From Actinomyces sp. oral taxon 171 str. F0337 (GTDB taxonomy: Bacteria > Actinomycetota > Actinomycetes > Actinomycetales > Actinomycetaceae), in assembly GCF_005696555.1 (NCBI RefSeq), contig NZ_CP040005.1, forward strand, positions 2,852,001 to 2,916,000: 64,000 nt of DNA, in the 5' to 3' direction. Positions within the stretch are counted from its first letter, which is position 1, and each line of letters opens with the position of its first letter. The notes beneath the pieces are model-generated. The model ran no database searches. It had not been told where the DNA came from and was given only the letters and a program-made list of their open reading frames with translations. A program made the translations under genes and the position numbers. Of the stretch, positions 50,402-59,333 are shown piece after piece.

Positions 50402-51256
50402 TCACAGTCCCAGGAAGCCGGTGGCGGCCCCCGCGATACCGATGGCGAACATGCCCAGGATGATCCACAGCGCGTTGACCTTCTTGTTGAGCAGCCACAT
50501 GCACAGGAAGGTCAGGCCCAGTGCCGCCAGACCGGGCAGCAGCTGGTCGAGGATGCTCTGAACGGTGGTGTCGACCATGATGCCGTCGTCGTTCTTCACC
50601 GTGGAGACCACCGCCGGGAACTTGATGGTGGTCCACTTGGAGACCAGAGCACCCATGACGAACAGACCCATGATGGCGGCCATCTGGGTGATCTTCTTGA
50701 GCTGGCCGCCGCCGACCTCGGTGACCATCTCCGTGCCGCGCTCATAGCCGAACTTCAGGCCGTACCAGCGGGTGAGGACGCGCAGGACGTTGATGCCGAT
50801 GAAGAACAGCAGCGGGCCGACGATCGAGCCGTTGAGGGCCAGGGAGGCGCCCAGCGCTGCCAGGACGGGGCGAGCGGTCCCCCAGAAGATGGGGTCGCCG
50901 ACGCCGGCCAGCGGCCCCATGAGGCCGACCTTGACCGAGGTGATCGTCTCCTCGGAGATGTCCTCGCCCTTGGCCTTCTGCTCCTCCATGGCGGCGGTGA
51001 CGCCGAAGACGACCGAGGAGACCCAGGGCTGGGTGTTGTAGAACTCCAGGTGCCGCTTGAGGGCGGCGGCCTCAGCGGCCTTGTCACCGCGGTAGACCTT
51101 CCGGATGGCCGGCATGAGCGTGTAGCAGAAGCCCATGGCCTGCATGCGCTCGAAGTTGAAGGAGCCGAGCAGGAAGGTGGAACGCCAGTACATCCGCATG
51201 AGATCGCGGTTGTCCAGCATCTTCTCCGACGTGGCCGGAGCGGTTTCAGTAGTCAT
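50402..51256 (-). CDS. PTS mannose-class transporter subunit IID
   Basis: The protein has 284 residues. The family features are clear: YWRSTFLLGSFNFERMQAMG near the start, LMGPLAGVGDPIFWGTARPV, then membrane helices at the C-terminus (GLTFLCMWLLNKKVNALWII). With IIC it forms the sugar channel of mannose/fructose/sorbose permeases. It follows IIC by 21 bp. The ATG is the only good start. Confidence 0.95.
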   Translation of the reverse strand: MTTETAPATSEKMLDNRDLMRMYWRSTFLLGSFNFERMQAMGFCYTLMPAIRKVYRGDKAAEAAALKRHLEFYNTQPWVSSVVFGVTAAMEEQKAKGEDISEETITSVKVGLMGPLAGVGDPIFWGTARPVLAALGASLALNGSIVGPLLFFIGINVLRVLTRWYGLKFGYERGTEMVTEVGGGQLKKITQMAAIMGLFVMGALVSKWTTIKFPAVVSTVKNDDGIMVDTTVQSILDQLLPGLAALGLTFLCMWLLNKKVNALWIILGMFAIGIAGAATGFLGL

Positions 51257-51277
51257 GAGAGTCTTCCTTCTTCCAGC

Positions 51278-52210
51278 TCAGTCGAGCTCGTCGTCGAGGT
51301 CGTCATCCAGGTCGCTGCTGGAGCCGCCACTGGCTGCGGGCGAGGCAGCGGCGGGCAGGCGCACGGAGTCATGGAACTCGGGGTTGAGCTGGACGTAGAT
51401 GACGGCCAGGCAGGCCCCCAGGATGCCCAGCGCCACGAGGGTGGCACCGTTAGGAGCGAGGTCGATGACCCACTTCGCAATGCCCTTGCTGTGGTCACCG
51501 ATCGTGGCCTTGCCGCCATAGGTGGTGGCGAAGGTGGCGAAGATGAAGCCCAGGAAGAAGAAGGGCATGAGCTTGCGCGCCTTCATCATGTTGATGACCA
51601 TGGCGTATCCGACCACGACGATGAAGCCGCCGGCGATGTTGAGCCCGTCGGTGATGACCTTCGGGATCATCTCCAGAGCATTCTTCACCGTGTCACCGGA
51701 GGCCAGGGCCGCGACCGCGGCGGTCGGGATGGCCACACGCAGCCCCTGAAGGCCCAGAGCCGTGAAGTGCATGATGGCGATGCCCTGATAGTTGGCCTGC
51801 TCGGCATATCGATCCGCCTGGTGGGCGAAGAAGATGGCGATCGTTCGCACGAAGATCGTCAGGGCCTGGCCGGCGACGGCCAGCGGGACGGCCACACCGA
51901 TGGCGGCGGCGATGGCGTCCTTGGTGGAGGAGGCGTCACCCACCGAGGCGACGGCGATGATCGTGGAGACCGTGGAGGCCAGGGCCGAGTCGGGCGCCAT
52001 GGCGGCGCCGACGTTCATCCATCCCAGGGCGATGAGCTCCAGGGATCCACCGACCATGATGCCGACGGTGGGGTTCCCCATGGCGATACCGGTCAGGGTG
52101 CAGGCGACGAGCGGGCGGTGGAACTGCCGCTCGTCCAGGACGCTGGCCAGGCCCGCGACGAATGCCACGAGCGTGACCAGAATGATCTGGATCAGGTTGA
52201 TGTCTTGCAC
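51278..52210 (-). CDS. PTS mannose-class transporter subunit IIC
   Basis: The protein has 310 residues with multiple membrane helices and family motifs (LVAFVAGLASVLDERQFHRP, GGSLELIALGWMNVGAAMAP). It is longer than usual because of an acidic Ser/Asp tail (SSSDLDDDLDDELD). With IID it translocates the sugar. It lies about 107 bp after IIB. Confidence 0.95.
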   Translation of the reverse strand: MQDINLIQIILVTLVAFVAGLASVLDERQFHRPLVACTLTGIAMGNPTVGIMVGGSLELIALGWMNVGAAMAPDSALASTVSTIIAVASVGDASSTKDAIAAAIGVAVPLAVAGQALTIFVRTIAIFFAHQADRYAEQANYQGIAIMHFTALGLQGLRVAIPTAAVAALASGDTVKNALEMIPKVITDGLNIAGGFIVVVGYAMVINMMKARKLMPFFFLGFIFATFATTYGGKATIGDHSKGIAKWVIDLAPNGATLVALGILGACLAVIYVQLNPEFHDSVRLPAAASPAASGGSSSDLDDDLDDELD

Positions 52211-52317
52211 GGTTCGTCTCTCTCACGTGAGGGTTGACAGGACACTCCTGCTGAGCCCGCCACCGATGGCGACGGGATGGAGGTGTCTGAGGGAGGTGTC
52301 GGGCGGGAGCTGCTTCC

Positions 52318-52809
52318 TTAGAGCAGGCCCTTGTCCTTGAGGGCCCCCATGAGGTCGGAGCTCGCGGTGGAGGGCACCTGCTGGATGTACTGCTTGATGC
52401 CGCGGGAGTCGATCTCCTTGAAGGCCTCGACGTCCTCAGGGCCGGCGTAGACGGCCTGGGAGACCTGGCTGGTGCCCTGCTTGAAGGTCATGCCGCCGAC
52501 ATTGACCTCCTTGGCCTCCACGCCCAGGTCGAGCAGGCGCACGATGTCAGCCGGGGTCTCGACGACGATGACCGCCTTGAGGGTCTCGTACTTGGGGTTC
52601 TTGTAGACGCGGGCGGCCTTCTCCACGCCCAGCACGTGGACCTTCACCTTGCCACCGCCGGTCTGCAGCATGAGGGTCTTGCGCAGCTCGTCGTTGGCGG
52701 CGCCGTCGGAGACGGCGAGGATGGCCTCGGCTCCCAGGGACCCGGCCCAGTTGTTGGCGACCTGTCCGTGGACCAGGCGGGAATCGATACGCAGGAGCTT
52801 GACGTCCAT
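52318..52809 (-). CDS. PTS mannose-class subunit IIB
   Basis: The protein has 163 residues. The phosphorylated His14 lies in LLRIDSRLVHGQVANNW. IIB passes phosphate from IIA to the sugar. The ATG overlaps the IIA stop (TGATG), so the two are translationally coupled. Confidence 0.95.
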   Translation of the reverse strand: MDVKLLRIDSRLVHGQVANNWAGSLGAEAILAVSDGAANDELRKTLMLQTGGGKVKVHVLGVEKAARVYKNPKYETLKAVIVVETPADIVRLLDLGVEAKEVNVGGMTFKQGTSQVSQAVYAGPEDVEAFKEIDSRGIKQYIQQVPSTASSDLMGALKDKGLL

Positions 52810-53249
52810 CAGAGCTCGTCTCCTTCATCGTCGGAAGTGGTGGTGGATGCGGGGGTGAAAACCTCGGAGAGGACCTTGACGCCGTCCGTGGCGGACGTCC
52901 GCGCGGCCTCCACGAGCTCGGTGAGGCCGGCCCCGGTGAGACGACGGGAGAGGACCTCGATGATCATGGGCAGGTTGACGCCGGTGACGACGTCGGCATC
53001 GTCGCGCCCCGCTGCGAAACAGGCCGCAGCGTTGTAGGGGCTACCGCCGAAGAGGTCGACGAGGATGAGGTGCTCCTGACTGGGGGAGCCTTCGACTGCG
53101 GCGGCATACTTCGCCAGCAGGTCGTCGGGGCCCTCGGAGGACTCGAAGGTGACGGCGACGACGTCGTCACTGGGACCGACGATCATCGCGGAGGAGGCGA
53201 CAAGACCTTCAGCCAGGTGTCCGTGCGCGGCTATAACCAGGGAAACCAT
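52809..53249 (-). CDS. PTS mannose-class subunit IIA
   Basis: The protein has 146 residues. His9 in VIAAHGHLAEGL is the phosphorylation site, and LILVDLFGGSPYNAAACF is the second family signature. It accepts phosphate from HPr and is the first gene of the PTS operon. The leader upstream contains the 12-bp palindrome also found before the fructanase gene. Confidence 0.95.
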   Translation of the reverse strand: MVSLVIAAHGHLAEGLVASSAMIVGPSDDVVAVTFESSEGPDDLLAKYAAAVEGSPSQEHLILVDLFGGSPYNAAACFAAGRDDADVVTGVNLPMIIEVLSRRLTGAGLTELVEAARTSATDGVKVLSEVFTPASTTTSDDEGDEL

Positions 53250-53405
53250 GGGCGGGAACCTTTTTCATTCGGGCCGCCGCCAAGGGCTCGTGAGGCCTGG
53301 GCAACAGCAACGTGTGTGACATGGCGACGATAAAGACGATCAGCGTGATCGCCACCACTCAGGCGTCCACCACTTTCACACAGAAGCGCACAAAACCAAC
53401 GAAGA

Positions 53406-53417
53406 TAACGCGCGTTA
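53406..53417. promoter_or_regulatory. LacI-type operator upstream of the PTS operon
   Basis: TAACGCGCGTTA is a perfect 12-bp palindrome with the central CG typical of LacI/GalR operators, and it recurs exactly at 56385-56396. It lies about 157 bp upstream of the IIA start in a 301-bp gap that otherwise shows only AT-rich promoter-like sequence and a short AGGAC/GTCCT hairpin behind nadE. A clear -35/-10 pair for the PTS operon was not assigned. Confidence 0.7.
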
Positions 53418-53550
53418 CCAACCCACCACCAGACGTTTACGCAGGAAGTGAGCGTTTTAATCTCATCAATCCCGAACAGGGAGCACTTCAGGCATTACAT
53501 TGTGTTGTGCGCCACACTACAGGACAATGGTCCTAGTTCTTCGTGGGGCC

Positions 53551-55776
53551 TCACCCTCGGGGCACGTTGCGCTCGAGCTCGGCCAGCCAGGCCGTCGCGG
53601 CGGCGTCGGAGGGCATGCGCCAGTCGCCCCGGGGGGACAGTGAGCCGCCGGCGACCACCTTGGGCCCGTTGGGCAGGGTGGAGCGCTTGAACTGGTTGGT
53701 GAAGAAGCGCCGGTGGAACAGCTCGAGCCAGCGACGGATCTCCGGGAGGTCATAGGCGACCCTCTCAGACGGCGGCAGCCCCTCGGGCCAGTCCCCGGCC
53801 TTCGCATCCGCCCACGCCTTGTGCGCCAGGAAGGCGATGCGGCTGGGGCGCGAGCCGCGGCGCAGCACGTGCCACAGGGTGAAGTCCTGCAGGGCGTAGG
53901 GGCCGATCTTGGCCTGGGTCGACTGGATGGCGCCGCCGGCCTCGGCCGGGACCAGCTCGGGACTGATCTCGGTGTCCAGGATGGACAGCAGCGTGCGCCC
54001 GACGGCGTCGTCGAACAGCTTCTCGGCAACCACCCAGCGGATGAGGTGCTGAATGAGGGTCTTGGGGATGCCGGCGTTGACGCCGTAGTGGGCCATCTGG
54101 TCGCCCACCCCGAAGGTGCACCAGCCCAGGGCGAGCTCGGAGAGGTCCCCGGTGCCCAGGACGATGCCGCCGCGGTGGTTGGCGATGCGGAAGAGAAAGT
54201 CGGTGCGCAGGCCCGCCTGGACGTTCTCGAAGGTGACGTCGTAGAGCTCGCGCTCGCTCGCACCCTCGGGCAGGACCCCGGTGCGGGCGTACTCGCCGTA
54301 GGGGTGGCCCATCTCGGTGAGCATCTGGGTGGCGGTGGCCCGGATGTCGAGCTCCTCGAAGGTGCAGCCCAGGCCGACGGCGAGGTCCTCGGCGTTGCGG
54401 CGTGTGCCGGCGCTCGTGGCGAAGCCGGGCATGGTGATGGCGTGGATGTCCGAGCGGGGCCGGCCCAGGCGGTCCATGGCGCGGGCGGCGACGATGAGGG
54501 CGTGGGTGGAGTCCAGGCCGCCGCTGACACCGATGACGATCTTGGGGTTGCCGATGGCCCCCAGGCGCTGGACGAGGGCGGCCACCTGGATGTTGTAGGC
54601 CTCGTAGCAGTCCTGGGCGAGGCGGGCCGGGTCGTCGGGCACGAAGGGGAAGCGGTCCACACGGCGGCGCAGACCGATGTTCGTGCGCGGAGCCGTCAGC
54701 TCGGCGGCGCCGATCCGGATGCGCCGGAAGGCCGCCGGGTCGGTGAAGGTGGTGGCCGCGGCCGGGGCACCGGCGACCGGGGAGCTCAGGGTGCGGCCGT
54801 TGTCGGCGAAGGTCCCCTGGCGCAGGCGCTCGGCGCGCAGGCCCTCGATGTCGACATCGACGACGGTGGCGCGCGGCCCGTCGGGGAAGCGCTCGGTGGA
54901 GCCGAGCAGCTCGCCGTTCTCGTAGACGAGGGTCTGCCCGTCCCAGGCCAGGTCCGTGGAGGACTCGCCCTGCCCGGCGGCGGCGTAGACGTAGGCGGCC
55001 AGCCCCCGGGCCGACGACGAGCGGGCCAGCAGCTCACGGTCCTCGGCTCGCCCCACCGTGATGGGCGAGCCCGAGAGGTTGACCAGGACCGTCGCCCCGG
55101 CCAGCGCCGCCACGGAGGAGGGCGGGACGGGCACCCACATGTCCTCGCAGACCTCGACGTGGAAGGTCAGGCCGGGGACGTCCTCGACCTCGAACAGAAG
55201 GTTCACCCCGAAGGGGACCCGGGCGACCGGCTCGGTACCGCCGGCGCCGTCGGGGCTCTCGGTGCTGTCAGCACCGCCGCGCACGCCGGGCAGCTCAATG
55301 CCCTCCACCCCGGCGGGCAGGGCGTCGCCGGGAGCGAAGTGCCGCTTCTCGTAGAACTCCCGGTACGTGGGCAGGTAGGACTTGGGGGCGATACCGCGCA
55401 CCCGCCCGCCCTGGATGACCAGGGCGCAGTTGTAGAGGCGGTCGCCCAGGCGCAGGGGCGCGCCCACGACGAGCGCGGGCAGGAGGTCGGCGCTGGCGGC
55501 GCGCAGGGTCTCGATGGCGGTGAGCACGTCGGACAGGAGGACGTCGGACAGGAGGAGGTCGTCGATGGCGTAGCCGGTCAGGCACAGCTCGGGGAAGGCG
55601 GCCAGACAGACACCATCGTCAGCCAGGGTGCGGGCCTGCTCGATGATGGCGGCGGCGTTGGCGGCCGGATCGACCGGCACCACCGGCAGGGTGACGGCGG
55701 CGACGCGGGCGAAGCCCTGGTCGTAGGCGGAGAGGAACTCAATATTGGTCGCTGCGGCGTTCACGGTGTCGGTCAC
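53551..55776 (-). CDS. nadE: Glutamine-dependent NAD+ synthetase
   Basis: The protein has 741 residues. The N-terminal nitrilase-type glutaminase has Glu in FPELCLTGYAIDDLL, Lys in PKSYLPTYREFYEKRHF and Cys in EVCEDMWVP. The C-terminal synthetase has the P-loop VIGVSGGLDSTHAL and GTGDLSELALGWCTFG. It makes NAD+ from deamido-NAD+, ATP and glutamine. A small tandem duplication (LLLSDVLLSDVL) lies near residue 75. The GTG follows GGGAGGATCG. Confidence 0.97.
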   Translation of the reverse strand: MTDTVNAAATNIEFLSAYDQGFARVAAVTLPVVPVDPAANAAAIIEQARTLADDGVCLAAFPELCLTGYAIDDLLLSDVLLSDVLTAIETLRAASADLLPALVVGAPLRLGDRLYNCALVIQGGRVRGIAPKSYLPTYREFYEKRHFAPGDALPAGVEGIELPGVRGGADSTESPDGAGGTEPVARVPFGVNLLFEVEDVPGLTFHVEVCEDMWVPVPPSSVAALAGATVLVNLSGSPITVGRAEDRELLARSSSARGLAAYVYAAAGQGESSTDLAWDGQTLVYENGELLGSTERFPDGPRATVVDVDIEGLRAERLRQGTFADNGRTLSSPVAGAPAAATTFTDPAAFRRIRIGAAELTAPRTNIGLRRRVDRFPFVPDDPARLAQDCYEAYNIQVAALVQRLGAIGNPKIVIGVSGGLDSTHALIVAARAMDRLGRPRSDIHAITMPGFATSAGTRRNAEDLAVGLGCTFEELDIRATATQMLTEMGHPYGEYARTGVLPEGASERELYDVTFENVQAGLRTDFLFRIANHRGGIVLGTGDLSELALGWCTFGVGDQMAHYGVNAGIPKTLIQHLIRWVVAEKLFDDAVGRTLLSILDTEISPELVPAEAGGAIQSTQAKIGPYALQDFTLWHVLRRGSRPSRIAFLAHKAWADAKAGDWPEGLPPSERVAYDLPEIRRWLELFHRRFFTNQFKRSTLPNGPKVVAGGSLSPRGDWRMPSDAAATAWLAELERNVPRG

Positions 55777-55896
55777 GGCTCGATCCTCCCATCGACGGCG
55801 CCTTCCTGCGAGACCGCCGCCCTCGTGTCACGGCCAGGGATCTCGGCGCATTAGGGTGCACCTGTCCAGCAGCACGGTGCAGCACGGTGCAGTGCA

Positions 55897-55946
55897 CTGC
55901 GCCCACCGCGTCACCCGTGGAACCGGGGGTGACGCGGTGGGCGCAG
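55897..55946 (-). terminator. Strong terminator after pspC
   Basis: The 20-bp arms 55897-55916 and 55927-55946 are perfectly complementary (left arm starts CTGCGCCCACCGCG) with a 10-nt loop. It ends 10 bp before the pspC stop on the minus strand. The strand is assigned because it follows pspC directly. Confidence 0.85.
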
Positions 55947-55956
55947 ACGCGATCAG

Positions 55957-56253
55957 TCAGTACTGGACGGGGGCGGGCTCGTCGAGCATGAGGCACCAGG
56001 CCGCGACGTAGACCAGGCACATGGGACCGGCCAGGAGGCAGGCCAGGAGCGCCCCGACGCGCACCGCGGTCACCGGCATGTTCCAGGCCTCGGCCAGTCC
56101 CCCGCAGACGCCGCTGAGAATGCGGTGCTCACGGGAACGCCGGGGCAGGGAGGCGCGGAAGCGGGAGAACTCACCCAACCGGCCGGAGGCGGCGCCCTCA
56201 CCCTCGGAGCCGGTGGACTGACTGAACTGACCGGGGTACTGCTGCTGCGTCAT
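55957..56253 (-). CDS. PspC domain protein
   Basis: The protein has 98 residues. A polar N-terminus of about 40 residues precedes the PspC domain RILSGVCGGLAEAWNMPVTAVRVGAL and a membrane helix (LACLLAGPMCLVYVAAWCLM). PspC proteins are part of the envelope-stress (Psp) response. The ATG follows a CAGACT box by 7 nt. The pspA gene is at 13107-13955. Confidence 0.9.
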   Translation of the reverse strand: MTQQQYPGQFSQSTGSEGEGAASGRLGEFSRFRASLPRRSREHRILSGVCGGLAEAWNMPVTAVRVGALLACLLAGPMCLVYVAAWCLMLDEPAPVQY

Positions 56254-56344
56254 GGCAACAAGTCTGGGCGACAGGGTCTGTCACCCGCTATCGGGGAGCC
56301 CCCTGAGAAGTCCCCGATGTTTCTCAAGGCCCGCCCCTGAGTGC

Positions 56345-56373
56345 TTGCTCAGAACCGGCGGACCACGTAATTT
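56345..56373 (+). promoter_or_regulatory. Predicted promoter of the fructanase gene
   Basis: TTGCTC (56345-56350) and TAATTT (56368-56373) are 17 bp apart. The expected transcription start near 56380 lies just in front of the 12-bp palindrome at 56385-56396, so a repressor bound there would block initiation or early elongation. Confidence 0.6.
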
Positions 56374-56384
56374 ATCACCGGTGC

Positions 56385-56396
56385 TAACGCGCGTTA
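56385..56396. promoter_or_regulatory. LacI-type operator upstream of the fructanase gene
   Basis: TAACGCGCGTTA is identical to the site at 53406-53417. Including flanks, 16 of 18 bases agree when one site is reversed. The nearby LacI-family regulator at 59334-60344 is the likely binder. Confidence 0.72.
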
Positions 56397-56500
56397 TCGG
56401 ATCGACGCGAGGTGGCACAACATTCCCTCACCACACCGATGCCTGCGCCCGTCCGCGCACAGTCCCGTTCACAGCGAGCTCGTTCCCCGGAGGACATGAC

Positions 56501-59314
56501 ATGAGTCGGATCACCCGGCCACTCAGTGCACTGACCGCCTTCTGCCTGCTCGCAGCCGGCTCTACGCTGGCCTCCATGCCCGCCGCCGCCTCTGGCCAGG
56601 CCCGACCGGCCGCCGCTTCTCCAACCGCTCCGCACACCGACCATGCCGGAGAGCGGTGGCGTCCACAGACCCACTACACACCCCAGAAGAACTGGATGAA
56701 CGACCCCAACGGACTCGTCTACTACGACGGCGAGTACCACATGTTCTACCAGTACAACCCCGAGGGCTCGGACTGGGGCAACATGTCCTGGGGCCACGCG
56801 GTCTCCAAGGACCTGGTCCACTGGGAGGAGCTGGGCGTGGCGATCCCGCACACCTCCCAGTACGGGGTGTTCTCCGGCTCGGCGGTCATCGACACCAAGA
56901 ACACCTCCGGCCTGGGCAGCCCGGACAACCCGGCCATGGTCGCGGTGTGGACGCGGGCCGACGTCGGCGGCAACCAGTCCCAGTCACTGGCCTACTCCAC
57001 GGACAAGGGTCGCACCTGGAACCTGTACAACAACGGCGACCCGGTCCTGGACATCGGCTCCAACGAGTTCCGCGACCCCAAGGTCTTCTGGGACGAGACC
57101 TCCGGCCGCTGGACCATGGTGGTCTCCCACGCCACCGAGCACCGCATCTCCTTCTACTCCTCGCCCGACCTCATCCACTGGACAGAGCAGTCCAGCTTCG
57201 GCGGGGAGGGCATCACCTCGGCGGTGTGGGAGTGCCCGGACTTCTTCCCCCTACCGGTCGACGGCAACACCAAGGAGACCAAGTGGGTCCTCGTGGTCAC
57301 GGTGGCCGACTCCGCCCAGTACTTCGTGGGCAGCTGGGACGGCTCCACCTTCACCCCCGAGAAGATCCCCCACTACACCGGTGAGGAGGGCACGCCCCTG
57401 GCCGACTTCGAGAACGGCTACACCGGCTGGAAGTCCGAGGGCGCCGCCTTCGGATCGGGCCCGGCCACCGGGGACCTGCCCGGGCGCCAGGGCAGGGCCT
57501 ACGTGGACTCCTTCGGCAGCGGCGACGCCGACACCGGCACGCTGACCTCGGATGAGTTCACGGTCTCCTCGTCCTACATCAACCTGCGCACCGCCGGCGG
57601 CAAGCACCCCTACAATCCGCAGGCCACCGGAGACAACGGCGGCGGCAAGCTCCTGGCCGGCTTCGACGGCTCCTGGGACGGCTGGACCGTGGAGGGCACC
57701 GCCTTCGGCACCACGCCCCCTCAGGGCGCCACCCCCGGCCAGCAGCCGCTGGTCAACCACTCCAGCGCCGGGCTGCTCAACACCTACTTCGACGCCTCCA
57801 CCGGGCAGGGCTCGGACGCCACCACCGGCACCGCGACCTCACCGACCTTCACCATCGACTCCGCCTACCTCAACCTCCTCATGGGCGGCGGCAACAACCC
57901 GCGCCCCGAGGACGGCACTGACGGGGGCTCCGGGGCGACCGTCGTCGAGCTCGTCGTCGACGGCAAGGTGGTGCGCTCGGCCACCGGCCGCAACCTGGAG
58001 GAGCTCAACTGGCAGAGCTGGGACGTCAGCGACCTCAAGGGCAAGTCGGCCCAGATCGTCGTCACCGACACGGCCACCGGCCCCTGGGGACACATCCTCC
58101 TGGACGAGGTGCGCGCCTCTGACACGAAGGCCTCCCCCTTCGCGGACAACACCTCGGTCAACCTCGTCGTTGACGGCAAGGTCGTCGCCTCCGCCACCGG
58201 CAACAACTCCGGGACCCTGGAGTGGACGAGCATGGACGTCTCCGCCTACAAGGGCCGCAAGGCCCGCCTGGTCATCGAGGACCACAACGGCAACGCCGAG
58301 GACTGGGGTCACCTCATGGTCGACCAGATCCTCCAGTCCGACACGAAGGCCTTCTCCGGGGCCGACGTCGTCCCGCGCCTGGACTACGGCAAGGACTACT
58401 ACGCGGCCGTCACCTGGGACAACGTCCCCAGCGGCAAGCGCTACCAGGTGGGTTGGATGAGCAACTGGGCATACGTGCGCGACCTGCCCACCACCACCTG
58501 GCGCACCGCCATGTCCACGGTGCGTGAGATGGGGCTGACCCGGGTGGACGGCACGCTGCGTCTGACCGCCCAGCCGGTGACGGCCCTGGAGTCCCTGCGC
58601 ACCGGCCAGGAGCTCACCCGGAGCGACACCGACATCCCGGCGGGCGACACCTCCCTCGGCCAGGCCGCCCAGGGAACCTCCCTGGACATCAGCGTCGACC
58701 TGAGTCCCGGCCAATCATCCTTCGCCGGCCTCAAGGTCCTCGACAACGGCGAGCAGTACACGCTCATCGGCTACGACGCCAAGGCCGAGCAGCTCGTCGT
58801 GGACCGCACCCACTCCGGGGTCAGCGACTTCTCCCCGAAGTTCCCGGGACGTTCCACTGCCCCGCTGTCACCGGACAGCAAAGGGCAGGTCCACCTGCGC
58901 ATCATCGTCGACGCCCACTCCGTAGAGGTCTTCGCCGCCGACGGCACCCCCGTCATCACCGAGACCGTCTACCCCAAGGAGAACGCCACGAACGTCTCAC
59001 TCCACGCCGAGGGCGGTACGGCGCACCTGAACTCGCTGAGCCTGTGGCACCTGGGATCCCCCCAGGAGTCCACCGGGGCCGCCGAGGGCCCCGACTCCCC
59101 CGGCCCCGGCAAGCCGGCCGCGTACAAGCCGGCCGGCCACGGTCAGGCGGAGGCCGCCGCCGCGACGAGCCCGGCCGCAGCGGCCGCCGGCACAGGCACG
59201 TCGGGCAGGTTCCCGCTGGCCCGCACCGGGGCCTCCGTGACGCTGGGCGTCCTGGCCACGCTCGCCACCGCAACCGGCGCCTACGTGCTGCGCCTGCGCC
59301 GTCGGCGGGCCTGA
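56501..59314 (+). CDS. Cell-wall-anchored GH32 fructanase (levanase/inulinase type)
   Basis: The protein has 937 residues. A signal peptide (ALTAFCLLAAGSTLASMPAAA) is followed by a GH32 beta-propeller: NWMNDPNG (nucleophile Asp68), FRDP (Asp192) and WECPDF (acid/base Glu244). The propeller is interrupted at about 301-617 by two beta-sandwich modules, one apparently nested in the other, then resumes (VTWDNVPSGKRYQVGWMSNW) and ends with the C-terminal beta-sandwich. A disordered linker leads to LARTG (906-910), a membrane helix and RLRRRRA, an LAXTG-type sorting signal. It should release fructose from levan or inulin at the cell surface. GGAGGA precedes the ATG. Confidence 0.94.
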   Translation: MSRITRPLSALTAFCLLAAGSTLASMPAAASGQARPAAASPTAPHTDHAGERWRPQTHYTPQKNWMNDPNGLVYYDGEYHMFYQYNPEGSDWGNMSWGHAVSKDLVHWEELGVAIPHTSQYGVFSGSAVIDTKNTSGLGSPDNPAMVAVWTRADVGGNQSQSLAYSTDKGRTWNLYNNGDPVLDIGSNEFRDPKVFWDETSGRWTMVVSHATEHRISFYSSPDLIHWTEQSSFGGEGITSAVWECPDFFPLPVDGNTKETKWVLVVTVADSAQYFVGSWDGSTFTPEKIPHYTGEEGTPLADFENGYTGWKSEGAAFGSGPATGDLPGRQGRAYVDSFGSGDADTGTLTSDEFTVSSSYINLRTAGGKHPYNPQATGDNGGGKLLAGFDGSWDGWTVEGTAFGTTPPQGATPGQQPLVNHSSAGLLNTYFDASTGQGSDATTGTATSPTFTIDSAYLNLLMGGGNNPRPEDGTDGGSGATVVELVVDGKVVRSATGRNLEELNWQSWDVSDLKGKSAQIVVTDTATGPWGHILLDEVRASDTKASPFADNTSVNLVVDGKVVASATGNNSGTLEWTSMDVSAYKGRKARLVIEDHNGNAEDWGHLMVDQILQSDTKAFSGADVVPRLDYGKDYYAAVTWDNVPSGKRYQVGWMSNWAYVRDLPTTTWRTAMSTVREMGLTRVDGTLRLTAQPVTALESLRTGQELTRSDTDIPAGDTSLGQAAQGTSLDISVDLSPGQSSFAGLKVLDNGEQYTLIGYDAKAEQLVVDRTHSGVSDFSPKFPGRSTAPLSPDSKGQVHLRIIVDAHSVEVFAADGTPVITETVYPKENATNVSLHAEGGTAHLNSLSLWHLGSPQESTGAAEGPDSPGPGKPAAYKPAGHGQAEAAAATSPAAAAAGTGTSGRFPLARTGASVTLGVLATLATATGAYVLRLRRRRA

Positions 59315-59333
59315 GAGACGGCGCGACGCGCCG

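Noticed and set aside
53713..55854. Plus-strand open frame of 713 codons opposite nadE
   Set aside because: nadE on the minus strand has all catalytic motifs; the antisense product has the composition expected from reversed high-GC coding sequence.
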